Assembly (NCBI GenBank): GCA_021413535.1
Contig: JAIOQF010000365.1
Location: 1 to 17,320 of the forward strand
Direction: 5' to 3'
From: Verrucomicrobiota bacterium
Lineage (GTDB): Bacteria > Verrucomicrobiota > Verrucomicrobiia > Verrucomicrobiales > Verrucomicrobiaceae
DNA length: 17,320 nt
Under the pieces are notes generated by a model. The model worked only from the letters and a program-made list of their open reading frames with translations. It ran no database searches and was not told the DNA's origin. Position numbers and translations under genes: made by a program. Positions 7,910 to 15,343 of this stretch are shown here, piece by piece. Positions within the stretch are counted from its first letter, which is position 1, and the number at the start of each line of letters is the position of its first letter.

Positions 7910-9160
7910 ATGAAGATACTCGTCACAGGAAAAGGCGGCCGCGAGCACGCCATTCTCACCGCGCTGCGCGACACATCGCCGAACGCGAAACTTTACGCTT
8001 ATCCCGGCAGTGATGCGATCGCCGATCTCGCCACCCGCGTCGATGCCCGGGATCTGGTGGATCTGGTCGCCTTCATGCAGCGGGAAAAAATCGACCTCTG
8101 TGTTGCGGGCGAAGAATCCTACCTGGTGAAAGATCGCGGTCTGGCCAATCTCTGCGCCGAAGCGGGCATACCCTGCTGGGGGCCGGTGAAAGAGGCCGCG
8201 CAACTCGAAGCCAGTAAGGTCTTCGCTAAAAAATTCCTCAAGCGCCATGGCATACCGACTGCGGCATTCGGTGTCGCTCAGACGAAGCACGAGGCATTGC
8301 GTGCGATCACGCAGTATCCCGTGGTTTTGAAATTCGATGGTCTGGCTGCGGGCAAGGGAGTCGCCGTCTGCGCTGATGAAGCATCAGCTTTGGAGTTTAT
8401 CGACGAAGTTTTCACCAGGCGCGCTTTTGGTGAGGGCGATTTGTTGATCGAAGAATGTCTCACTGGACCGGAGGTTTCCATCTTCGTTTCCGTCTGCGAA
8501 GATCAATATCACATCCTGATGCCGGCGCGCGATTACAAGCGCATCGGTGATAATGATCTAGGGCCAAACACGGGCGGCATGGGTGCGGTGGCTTCACGGG
8601 AGCTGGTGGATGCGGAGCTGCTGGCCGACATTGAGGAGCGCATCATCAAGCCCACGGTGCAGGGATTAAAGAAGGACGATCTGCGCTATCGCGGCTTTCT
8701 TTACATCGGCCTCATGCTTACACCAAAGGGCCCGAAGGTGCTGGAGTTTAACTGCCGATTTGGCGATCCTGAAGCCGAGGCGGTGCTGCCCATGGTGCGT
8801 GGCGATTTTGCTTGGTATCTGCTTAGTGCTGCGACCGGTGAACTCAAGCCGGGCCTGATCCATTTTGCCGAGGGCTGGAGCGTTTGCGTTATTCTGGCCA
8901 GTGCCGGTTATCCCGTGGCCTCGCGCAATGGCGACCGGATTGCCGGATTGTCTGGCGTCAATGGTGCGGGCGTTTTTCATTGTGGCACGAGGAAAAACGG
9001 CGATGGCACGTTTGAGACCCACGGTGGGCGGGTTCTGGCGGTTGTGGCTCAGGGTGCGACCCGTGTTGCAGCCCGTGACGGTGTCTATGAAACCGTGCAG
9101 AAGATCAGCTTCGCTGGGCTGCAACACCGGACGGACATCGCGCAGCTGCATTTTGAGTAA
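7910..9160 (+). CDS. purD: Phosphoribosylamine-glycine ligase (GAR synthetase)
   Basis: 416 residues, near the usual 420-430. PurD joins phosphoribosylamine, the PurF product, to glycine using ATP to make glycinamide ribonucleotide, in the cytoplasm. N-terminal GGREHA (9-14), the ATP-grasp loop GLAAGKGV (144-151), NTGGMGA (220-226) and EFNCRFGDPE (279-288) are all present. The N domain is somewhat divergent: where most PurD have a VGPE-x-PL motif, this one reads VAGEESYL (65-72). The ATG lies 3 bp after the purF stop with no Shine-Dalgarno, so translation is probably coupled to purF. PurF and PurD sharing an operon is metabolically sensible, because phosphoribosylamine is unstable and passes directly from one to the other. 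Confidence 0.96.
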   Translation: MKILVTGKGGREHAILTALRDTSPNAKLYAYPGSDAIADLATRVDARDLVDLVAFMQREKIDLCVAGEESYLVKDRGLANLCAEAGIPCWGPVKEAAQLEASKVFAKKFLKRHGIPTAAFGVAQTKHEALRAITQYPVVLKFDGLAAGKGVAVCADEASALEFIDEVFTRRAFGEGDLLIEECLTGPEVSIFVSVCEDQYHILMPARDYKRIGDNDLGPNTGGMGAVASRELVDAELLADIEERIIKPTVQGLKKDDLRYRGFLYIGLMLTPKGPKVLEFNCRFGDPEAEAVLPMVRGDFAWYLLSAATGELKPGLIHFAEGWSVCVILASAGYPVASRNGDRIAGLSGVNGAGVFHCGTRKNGDGTFETHGGRVLAVVAQGATRVAARDGVYETVQKISFAGLQHRTDIAQLHFE

Positions 9161-9192
9161 GGGAGAAAAAACGTCAGACTGGTTGAAAGCAT

Positions 9193-9222
9193 TCGACAAA
9201 CGGGGGGCTACTTGCTTAAAAT
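9193..9222 (+). promoter_or_regulatory. Sigma70-like promoter before the export module
   Basis: TCGACA at 9193-9198 (5 of 6 to TTGACA) and TAAAAT at 9217-9222 (5 of 6 to TATAAT) are separated by 18 bp. Transcription would begin near 9229, just upstream of the ATG at 9254. This supports that ATG over an in-frame TTG at 9212, which would lie upstream of the transcript. It lies in the short gap after purD and separates the purine pair from the export genes. Confidence 0.6.
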
Positions 9223-9253
9223 ACCCGTCTTAAGTCCGATTTTTCTTATTTGC

Positions 9254-11206
9254 ATGCCCCTGAGTGCCAAAGCCATTCACTTTTTTTCTCCGCAAACCCT
9301 GACGATCATGGCGCTATTGGCGCTATGCAGCGTGGCAAGCGCGCAGGTTGGAGTGGCTCCTTCGCAGACGGGATTATTTTTTAATGACATTCGGGTTCGT
9401 GCTGATCAGGTGCGCAACGGGCCGTCCAGCCAGTATGCACCCACGAGGGCGACGACAGGGACTGAAGGTGTTTATACGTTTGATCAAAGCCAATACACCA
9501 GCCAGCCGAACGACCGGTATGGGATGCCCTCGGTCAACGGTTATGATGATATCACGCGCCCGGTGGGCACCACCCCCAACAGTAATACGCGACGAGTAGT
9601 GGGTGGGGGCTCCGGTTATAACGGGGCTTATCCGTCGACCAGCACTTTTTTTGCACCGACTTATATTTCCGATCCGTTCCTCTCGGGACGGCGCAATGTG
9701 AAGCTCGGTCCGGTGAATATCGGCCTGGGCTTGTCGGGTGCTGTGGAATACAACGACAACATTTTGCGAGCGAGCACGCACCGCAGCACCACGGCGACTA
9801 CAGGGACGACTACAGATGCCAATGTTCCCGCGCTTTCGGGCAAGATCAGCGACTACATCGGAAGTGCGTATTTGAGCGTGGATTTGAATTACCCGATCAC
9901 CGAGTATAACAGCCTCTCGCTCACCCTCGGCCTTGGAGTGAGTCAATATCTGGAGCATCCGGAATATTCGGGCAACCGCAATGGGTTTGAATTGACGGTT
10001 CTGCCGGGCAGTGCGCTCGTTTTTAATATCAAGGTGGGGAAGGTGGTCTTTATCTTTTATGATCGCATGTGGGTTCAGCCGGGAAGCCGTGATTCATTCA
10101 CCCTGGATAACAACTATGTGTTCGGCACCTTCCAGAATGACGCTGGTATTGGCATGAACTGGGCCATCAATTCCCAGTTGAATCTCTCATTGAATTTCAA
10201 CCGCTCTGACACTTTTGCCTTGCAGGATATTGATAAAAGATATGACCGCACTGTCCATTCCGTTTCAGGCTCGCTAGCCTGGACGCCCACCGGAACTTGG
10301 ACGATCGGCTTGGAGGGCAGTTTTTCTTTGATCGACTACCAGCAGGAGTTTAACAACGACGGCAATACCACGAGTATCGGGGTTTTTGTCGTTCTTCCGT
10401 TGACCAAAAACACGGTTGTTCGTGTCGCCGGCGGGGTGCAAAGATTCAGCTTTGATTCACCACCCGAGTTTACCCGCACCGTAACTGATCAGGATGTTGC
10501 CAGCACGCAGTCGTCGATCACTAATCTGAATGATCAGATCGCGGCGATCAATGTCAGGGCGACCGATCCGGCGCAAGTCAAGGCGGCGCAGACGCAGCTG
10601 GCATCGCTCCAATCCCAGCTCTCTCAGGCGCAGGACACGCTGGCACAACAGACGACCACGAAGTCCAGCGAAGACACCACGTTCAATTCCCGATCCTTTG
10701 ACAGGAGCAGCGATCAAAATGGCTACTACTATAACGTTGTGATTTCAAACCAGCTCAATGCTCGCATCTCGCAGCATCTCGCGTTTGGCCACGAAACCTC
10801 CCTGAACAATACTTCCAATCTTTCCACGGCTGATTATGTGAGCTATGGCATGGGCATCATCGCCTGGCGCGGGGCGCGAATTTCGCTCAACGCATATTAT
10901 GAAGACACGGTGCAGTCGGGGGGCAACCTCCGGGAGGATCTTAAGCAATATGGGTTCGACATCAGTCTTACGCACCGCTTGGGCGAGCATCTCACGGGGG
11001 GCATCGGCTATCATTACGGCAATTTCGATTCCGCGCTGGCACTGCGCGACTACGTCCAGCATTCCTATACCATCAACCTCAGTTACCAGCTGAGCAGCAA
11101 GTGGAATGTCGGACTCGGCTACCAGTTCTGGAAGACCATCGCCGATAATCCGAATCAGTCATTCACCCAGAATCAGATCATCCTTTCGACCAATTATAAC
11201 TTCTGA
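9254..11206 (+). CDS. Outer-membrane beta-barrel protein of the polysaccharide export module
   Basis: 650 residues from ATG 9254. The signal peptide runs to about residue 30 (SVASA, then Q). A low-complexity region rich in Ser, Thr, Gly and Tyr follows (about 31-140). The barrel starts near KLGPVNIGLGLSGAVEYNDN, with alternating hydrophobic/polar strands and the EYNDN turn typical of BBP2-type porins linked to exopolysaccharide loci. The last residue is Phe (STNYNF), the BAM recognition signature. Unusually, residues about 412-470 break the barrel with a Gln/Ala/Ser-rich coiled coil (bases about 10481-10665), lacking beta periodicity. The frame is open from a TTG at 9212, but ATG 9254 gives a normal signal peptide and lies downstream of the promoter. 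It is the first gene of a four-gene run with the Wza-like protein, lipoprotein and tyrosine kinase. It may form or assist the outer-membrane exit for polysaccharide; no enzyme function is visible. Confidence 0.85.
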   Translation: MPLSAKAIHFFSPQTLTIMALLALCSVASAQVGVAPSQTGLFFNDIRVRADQVRNGPSSQYAPTRATTGTEGVYTFDQSQYTSQPNDRYGMPSVNGYDDITRPVGTTPNSNTRRVVGGGSGYNGAYPSTSTFFAPTYISDPFLSGRRNVKLGPVNIGLGLSGAVEYNDNILRASTHRSTTATTGTTTDANVPALSGKISDYIGSAYLSVDLNYPITEYNSLSLTLGLGVSQYLEHPEYSGNRNGFELTVLPGSALVFNIKVGKVVFIFYDRMWVQPGSRDSFTLDNNYVFGTFQNDAGIGMNWAINSQLNLSLNFNRSDTFALQDIDKRYDRTVHSVSGSLAWTPTGTWTIGLEGSFSLIDYQQEFNNDGNTTSIGVFVVLPLTKNTVVRVAGGVQRFSFDSPPEFTRTVTDQDVASTQSSITNLNDQIAAINVRATDPAQVKAAQTQLASLQSQLSQAQDTLAQQTTTKSSEDTTFNSRSFDRSSDQNGYYYNVVISNQLNARISQHLAFGHETSLNNTSNLSTADYVSYGMGIIAWRGARISLNAYYEDTVQSGGNLREDLKQYGFDISLTHRLGEHLTGGIGYHYGNFDSALALRDYVQHSYTINLSYQLSSKWNVGLGYQFWKTIADNPNQSFTQNQIILSTNYNF

Positions 11207-11260
11207 GATTGAACGTCGTTGAAGCTGGTGCGTCGAAGCTGGACATAAGGGCATTATCAT

Positions 11261-11995
11261 ATGAAAACCGCAGCATCCATCATTTTACTCACCCTCTTTT
11301 TCTCCACGTCGTCCTGGTCGCAAGACCCGAAGTTTCGTGATGCCCAGCAGCGCCCAGCCGCATCTCCCGCTGGAGGTCAGGCTGGCGATGACAGCAATCT
11401 GGCTGCCTCCCGCATCAGTTCGATGGCAGCACTTGATGACTCCATTCCTCTCCGGGTGGGCTACCGGGTCAGCTTGCGCATCGTGGAAGACAAAGAAAAG
11501 ACCCTTAGTCTCCTGGTTCAGGACTCAGGTGATATTGTGGCACCGCATCTAGGCCTTGTTCGTGCTGCCGGACTGACCTGCAAAAATATTGCGTTTTTCA
11601 TGAAGCGGGAGCTGGAGAAACAGTATTTCCAGCAAGCGACGGTGATTGTTTCCATTGAGTCGATTCCACGCAATCCCAATAACACAAATGTAAGCGGGAC
11701 TAATATGCCGGAAGATATTTTCACCGTATTTGGCCAGGTTGCCCGCCAAGGGAAATACGAGATGTTTCCCGATGAAGAGCTGAGCATCAGCCAGGCCATC
11801 CTGCGGGCCGGTGGATTCGCCCAGTTTGCCCAGACCAAAGACGTGCGGATTATTCGCAAGGTGAAAACTCAGAGCAAGCCGGTTGAGATTCACGTCAATG
11901 TTGATGACATCATGACCAACGGCAAGCTGCACATGGATATTCCAGTGCGCCCTAACGATGTGATCATCGTCAAGGAAAAGAAGATTAATCTTTAA
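11261..11995 (+). CDS. Polysaccharide export protein (Wza-like, SLBB)
   Basis: 244 residues. A signal peptide covers 1-20 (SSWS, then Q), with no lipobox Cys, unlike E. coli Wza. After a Pro/Ala/Gly linker, the Poly_export domain runs from LRVGYRVSLRIVED (64-77) to about 134. An SLBB domain follows (about 153-240), beginning FTVFGQVARQGKYEM and containing ILRAGGFAQFA. Such proteins form the periplasmic and outer-membrane ring that carries polysaccharide out of the cell. At 244 residues it has one SLBB domain and no C-terminal amphipathic helix, so it cannot form the outer-membrane pore as Wza does. The barrel protein upstream could supply that part (inferred). Start: ATG 11261, preceded by AAGGG 9 bases upstream, the best Shine-Dalgarno-like sequence in the window. 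It lies 54 bp after the barrel gene. Confidence 0.92.
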   Translation: MKTAASIILLTLFFSTSSWSQDPKFRDAQQRPAASPAGGQAGDDSNLAASRISSMAALDDSIPLRVGYRVSLRIVEDKEKTLSLLVQDSGDIVAPHLGLVRAAGLTCKNIAFFMKRELEKQYFQQATVIVSIESIPRNPNNTNVSGTNMPEDIFTVFGQVARQGKYEMFPDEELSISQAILRAGGFAQFAQTKDVRIIRKVKTQSKPVEIHVNVDDIMTNGKLHMDIPVRPNDVIIVKEKKINL

Positions 11996-12031
11996 CGGCT
12001 TTTCTTCCGTCTGATCTCTGCATACGGCTAC

Positions 12032-13087
12032 ATGAATTCAGCTTACGGAATTCTGCTTTTAGCCGTTCTAGGATGTGCCGGCTGCGATCAGGGAAAGCGC
12101 AAAGGAAAAAGCGGCGAGGTGAGGCCGACCGGTCCCGTTGTGGTGGGCAAGCTGGTCATCACTCCGCCGACCATGGATATTGCCAAGGGGAGCACTTATG
12201 ACGCCGGAGAAGGATTTTTTGAGCAGCAGCTGGACATCCTCAGCGGCACAGAAACTCGCCGGATAGCTGAGGAAAACCTCAAAAAAAATACACCGGAAAT
12301 TCAACCTGCGCCTGTGGTTATTCAGGTAGCGCGAATGAAGGGAAGCAACGTGGTGAATGTGATCGGCCGGGGCGGTTCGGTGAGCTATAGCGGCGCGCTG
12401 GTGGATGCGATGATGGAGACTTACGTCCAGCGTGTGTGTCCTCCTGAAACCGAAGTGAAGGCAAGTTCGGTGGTTGATGTCAAGGATGCCGAAAAGACCC
12501 TGAAAGAAGCCGAGCGAGTCTGGACCGCATTTCGTCTGGAGCACGACCTCACACGCTTGAATGCCGAACGGGCTAGTGCGGAGCGAAATCTGAAGCGCCT
12601 GGCAGCGGCCAGCTTATACTACGAGCAAGAGCTTTCCATGGCCGCAAAGCTGACTCTGGAGCAGGAAATCCGGCGGAGACAGGCAGCCCCGAGTCTTCCA
12701 TCAGAGATGCCTGCGGAACTTGCCGCGCTGGTTCGCACCACATTGACGGTCGCAGAACTGGCTTATCTCTCCGGCTTGAGGGGGTCAAACGTCCCCGCCA
12801 CCGAGGCTGCGCGCAAGGAAGCGGAAAAAGATCGCGATGACAGGGTTCGTTCGATTCGCAAGCAGGCGGAGATCGCCCAGGATCTAACTCTGGCTGCAGA
12901 ATCTGATATCGCGCGACTGAGTTCGCTTAAAATGGAGTCCGATCAGCTTCAGGCCAGGCACCGTGCAGCAGTGGAGGGATATGCTGAACAGAAGTCACGC
13001 GAGAAAAAAATGGGCGGCGGCCTGAACGATACCGCTCGTCCTGTGGTCTCCATTATCGAGCGTGCCTCCAAGGCCAAGGCCGGCTGA
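12032..13087 (+). CDS. Wzz-like lipoprotein with long coiled coil
   Basis: 351 residues. A short lipoprotein signal ends in LGCAGC: Cys15 or Cys18 would be lipidated. Residues about 36-133 look like a Wzz/chain-length domain. Residues 65-110 align without a single gap to residues 92-137 of the tyrosine kinase encoded next. Shared positions include the D/E-I at 68-69, R75-R76, the PE at 88-89, K103-G104-S105 and N109-V110. Residues about 150-325 are charged, Ala/Glu/Lys/Arg-rich helix typical of the Wzz periplasmic stalk. The end (VSIIERA, 339-345) matches the kinase IAIMERP (411-417), which in Wzz proteins precedes the second membrane helix, but here the protein simply stops. So it is a Wzz ectodomain with a lipid anchor instead of two helices. 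It might co-assemble with the kinase. It lies 36 bp after the Wza-like gene. No specific characterised homologue is recalled. Confidence 0.8.
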   Translation: MNSAYGILLLAVLGCAGCDQGKRKGKSGEVRPTGPVVVGKLVITPPTMDIAKGSTYDAGEGFFEQQLDILSGTETRRIAEENLKKNTPEIQPAPVVIQVARMKGSNVVNVIGRGGSVSYSGALVDAMMETYVQRVCPPETEVKASSVVDVKDAEKTLKEAERVWTAFRLEHDLTRLNAERASAERNLKRLAAASLYYEQELSMAAKLTLEQEIRRRQAAPSLPSEMPAELAALVRTTLTVAELAYLSGLRGSNVPATEAARKEAEKDRDDRVRSIRKQAEIAQDLTLAAESDIARLSSLKMESDQLQARHRAAVEGYAEQKSREKKMGGGLNDTARPVVSIIERASKAKAG

Positions 13088-13171
13088 CAGGTCACTGACG
13101 TTCTGCCGAAAGCATTTCCAAAACAGCAATAACAGATTACATTCGCCTGCCGAGCACCCCAAAATTATCCT

Positions 13172-15343
13172 ATGGAAGCCCTAGACATGCCCCTCCCGGC
13201 AGCCTCGACACTGAGCCGGTTTCACGAAACCTCGGCCAAGTTTCAGCGCTACAAGATTCTGCTCCGCCGCCGCTGGTGGTTTTTGCTGCTCACGTCAGCC
13301 ATCGCCATTTGCGTCCAGACTTTGCGCATTACCGGCAAGCCTGTTGAATTTTTCGCGGTGGGCAAAGTGCTCGTCGGTGCCAACGTCGTCACAGATCCGC
13401 AGAAACAAGTCGTCACCAACCAGCAGACCGGCGATATCTACGGAACGCAGATTGAAATCATCGAGAGCAATGAACTGCGGCGGCGTGCCTTGGAGCGTGT
13501 CCGCAGCATGAATCCGGAGCTTAAGGAAATCGATGTCGAAATCCGGGTCTCGCAGACGAAGGGATCCTCGATCCTGAATGTTGCCGGTGTCGGGGAAGAC
13601 GGCAAATACACTCGGCTTTTTCTCAGCGCGCTGCTGGATGAATACGTTGCCTTTCGCAAGGAGATGATCGAAAAATCACTGGGTTCGGCCATGAACAAAG
13701 TCATCGAGGAGGTGCTTTCCCGAGAGAAACAAGTGAAGGAAAAATCAGCCACTCTCAATGACTTCCTCCAGAAGAACGACATGGTGGTTCTGGAAGGCGG
13801 GCGGAACCGTGCGGCGGATTATCTCCTGCAGTTGCAGGATTCCCTGGTGAAATACCAGATGGAATTGAAAACAATGGACAAGCTGCAGATGGACGACTAC
13901 TTGCGCGCCAAGTCGGCGGCGGGAGTGGGTGGCACGCCGGACGCAGTTCTCGAGGCCAAGCGTCCGGTAGTGACGGGTGATATTCCTAGATCCGATGATG
14001 CCTTTGGTGGATTTGCCAGTTCTGAAAAAGACTATCTGAAGGCACTGGCGGACTACAAGCTCTTGCAGTCCCAGCGGCTCACGATGCTGAAAAACTTTAA
14101 GGAAGCTCATGAAGCAGTTCGGGAGATTGACGATAAAATCACCAATCAGCAGGCACTCATCGAAATCTTCCGGCAAGCCAGCTTGGAAGACTGGACGCAT
14201 CGCATCAACGGACTCAAGCTCAAGATCAGCTCCTTCGAGGAACAGATTCTCGAACAGACCGCCAAGGCGCGCGAAGCCAATGAAAAGATCGTCCAGCACT
14301 TGATTCTGAAGGGTGAATACGACCGCTCCAATGATGATTACAAGGATTGGAAGAAGACCCTTGACCGGCTCGATGCCGGACACGTCATGAACTCGGACAA
14401 CATCGCCATCATGGAGCGTCCGCTCATTGCCGTGCAAGTGGATCCTGAGTTCGTCCTGCCGCTGATCTTTGCACTTTGCATGGGTCTGGCGGTCGGCTCC
14501 GTGATCTTGCTGCTTTTCGACCGCCTTGATGACCGCATGAACTCGCTTAGTGAGTTCCAGGCTCTGTTCCCGAAGGAGGCTATCATCGGCCAGATTCCAG
14601 AACAAAGCGGACATGGTGATGTCAGCCTGCTTCGCCCCAATGACGACCGCCACCTCTACGCGGAAGCCTTCCGCAATCTCCGGTCTTCGATCCTCTTCAA
14701 AAACTGGAGAGGTGGCAAGCCGCCCAAGCTCATCCTCATTACCAGCGCCGTGCCTAACGAAGGGAAGACAACCACCGTGGCCAACTTCGCGGTTACTCTT
14801 GCATTTGGCGGCGCGCGAGTGCTGCTGGCCGATGCCGACCTTCGGCGTGGCGGTCTGAACGAACTCTTCAAGAGCAGCGCGACCCCGGGATTTTCCGAGG
14901 TGCTGAATGCCAATGTTCACTGGCGTGATGCAGTTCAGGAGACCGGCAACAAGGGGCTGCACCTTCTCCCTCGTGGTGAAGCGCAGAACCTGACATCCGA
15001 ACTGTTCCTTTCACCGCTCGCACAGAATGTTCTGCGCGAAATGGGGGAGGCCTATGATTACGTCATCTTCGACAGCGCCCCGGTTCTGGTGGCCGATGAC
15101 ACGGCTAGCTTCGCGCCGATGGTCGATGCGACGATGTTTGTCGTGCGCATGTCCTCTACCATTGCCCGGCTGACCGCCAAGGCTCTCGACCAGCTCTATG
15201 ACCGTCAGGTCAATGTGGTGGGTGTCATTCTCAACCGTTCCAGCACCAGCTTGAAGGAATACACTTATTACAACTACGCTAGCTACTACTCCATGATTCC
15301 TGAAAAAGAGGCCAAGCCAGTCAATGCACCGACCGAAGCTTAG
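13172..15343 (+). CDS. Wzc-type bacterial tyrosine kinase with Wzz domain
   Basis: 723 residues, an inner-membrane polysaccharide co-polymerase and tyrosine autokinase that controls length and export of a surface polysaccharide. A basic N-terminal part precedes TM1 (about 35-53) and a Wzz domain with long periplasmic coiled coil (60-415). TM2 (about 427-449) leads to the cytoplasmic kinase: Walker A SAVPNEGKTTT (525-535, Lys532), Walker A' VLLADADLRR (550-559) and Walker B VIFDSAP (631-637). The C-terminal tail has six Tyr (697, 699, 700, 702, 705, 706), the autophosphorylation cluster. Kinase and Wzz domain are fused, as in E. coli Wzc, not split as in Gram-positives. No Shine-Dalgarno precedes ATG 13172; an in-frame ATG at 13187 is the alternative. 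The stop overlaps the convergent rluD stop. It is the last of the four export genes. Confidence 0.96.
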   Translation: MEALDMPLPAASTLSRFHETSAKFQRYKILLRRRWWFLLLTSAIAICVQTLRITGKPVEFFAVGKVLVGANVVTDPQKQVVTNQQTGDIYGTQIEIIESNELRRRALERVRSMNPELKEIDVEIRVSQTKGSSILNVAGVGEDGKYTRLFLSALLDEYVAFRKEMIEKSLGSAMNKVIEEVLSREKQVKEKSATLNDFLQKNDMVVLEGGRNRAADYLLQLQDSLVKYQMELKTMDKLQMDDYLRAKSAAGVGGTPDAVLEAKRPVVTGDIPRSDDAFGGFASSEKDYLKALADYKLLQSQRLTMLKNFKEAHEAVREIDDKITNQQALIEIFRQASLEDWTHRINGLKLKISSFEEQILEQTAKAREANEKIVQHLILKGEYDRSNDDYKDWKKTLDRLDAGHVMNSDNIAIMERPLIAVQVDPEFVLPLIFALCMGLAVGSVILLLFDRLDDRMNSLSEFQALFPKEAIIGQIPEQSGHGDVSLLRPNDDRHLYAEAFRNLRSSILFKNWRGGKPPKLILITSAVPNEGKTTTVANFAVTLAFGGARVLLADADLRRGGLNELFKSSATPGFSEVLNANVHWRDAVQETGNKGLHLLPRGEAQNLTSELFLSPLAQNVLREMGEAYDYVIFDSAPVLVADDTASFAPMVDATMFVVRMSSTIARLTAKALDQLYDRQVNVVGVILNRSSTSLKEYTYYNYASYYSMIPEKEAKPVNAPTEA

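Noticed and set aside
6962..8290. 442-residue minus-strand open frame across purF and purD
   Set aside because: It spans the antisense of two well-supported genes. The translation is rich in His, Ala and Val with no motifs, as expected from G/C-rich codon bias.
9212..9253. TTG start extending the barrel protein by 14 residues
   Set aside because: It would lie upstream of the predicted transcription start and overlaps the promoter region; ATG 9254 already gives a normal signal peptide.
13745..14962. 405-residue minus-strand open frame inside the tyrosine kinase
   Set aside because: Antisense of a kinase with intact Walker motifs; no coherent domain on the minus strand.
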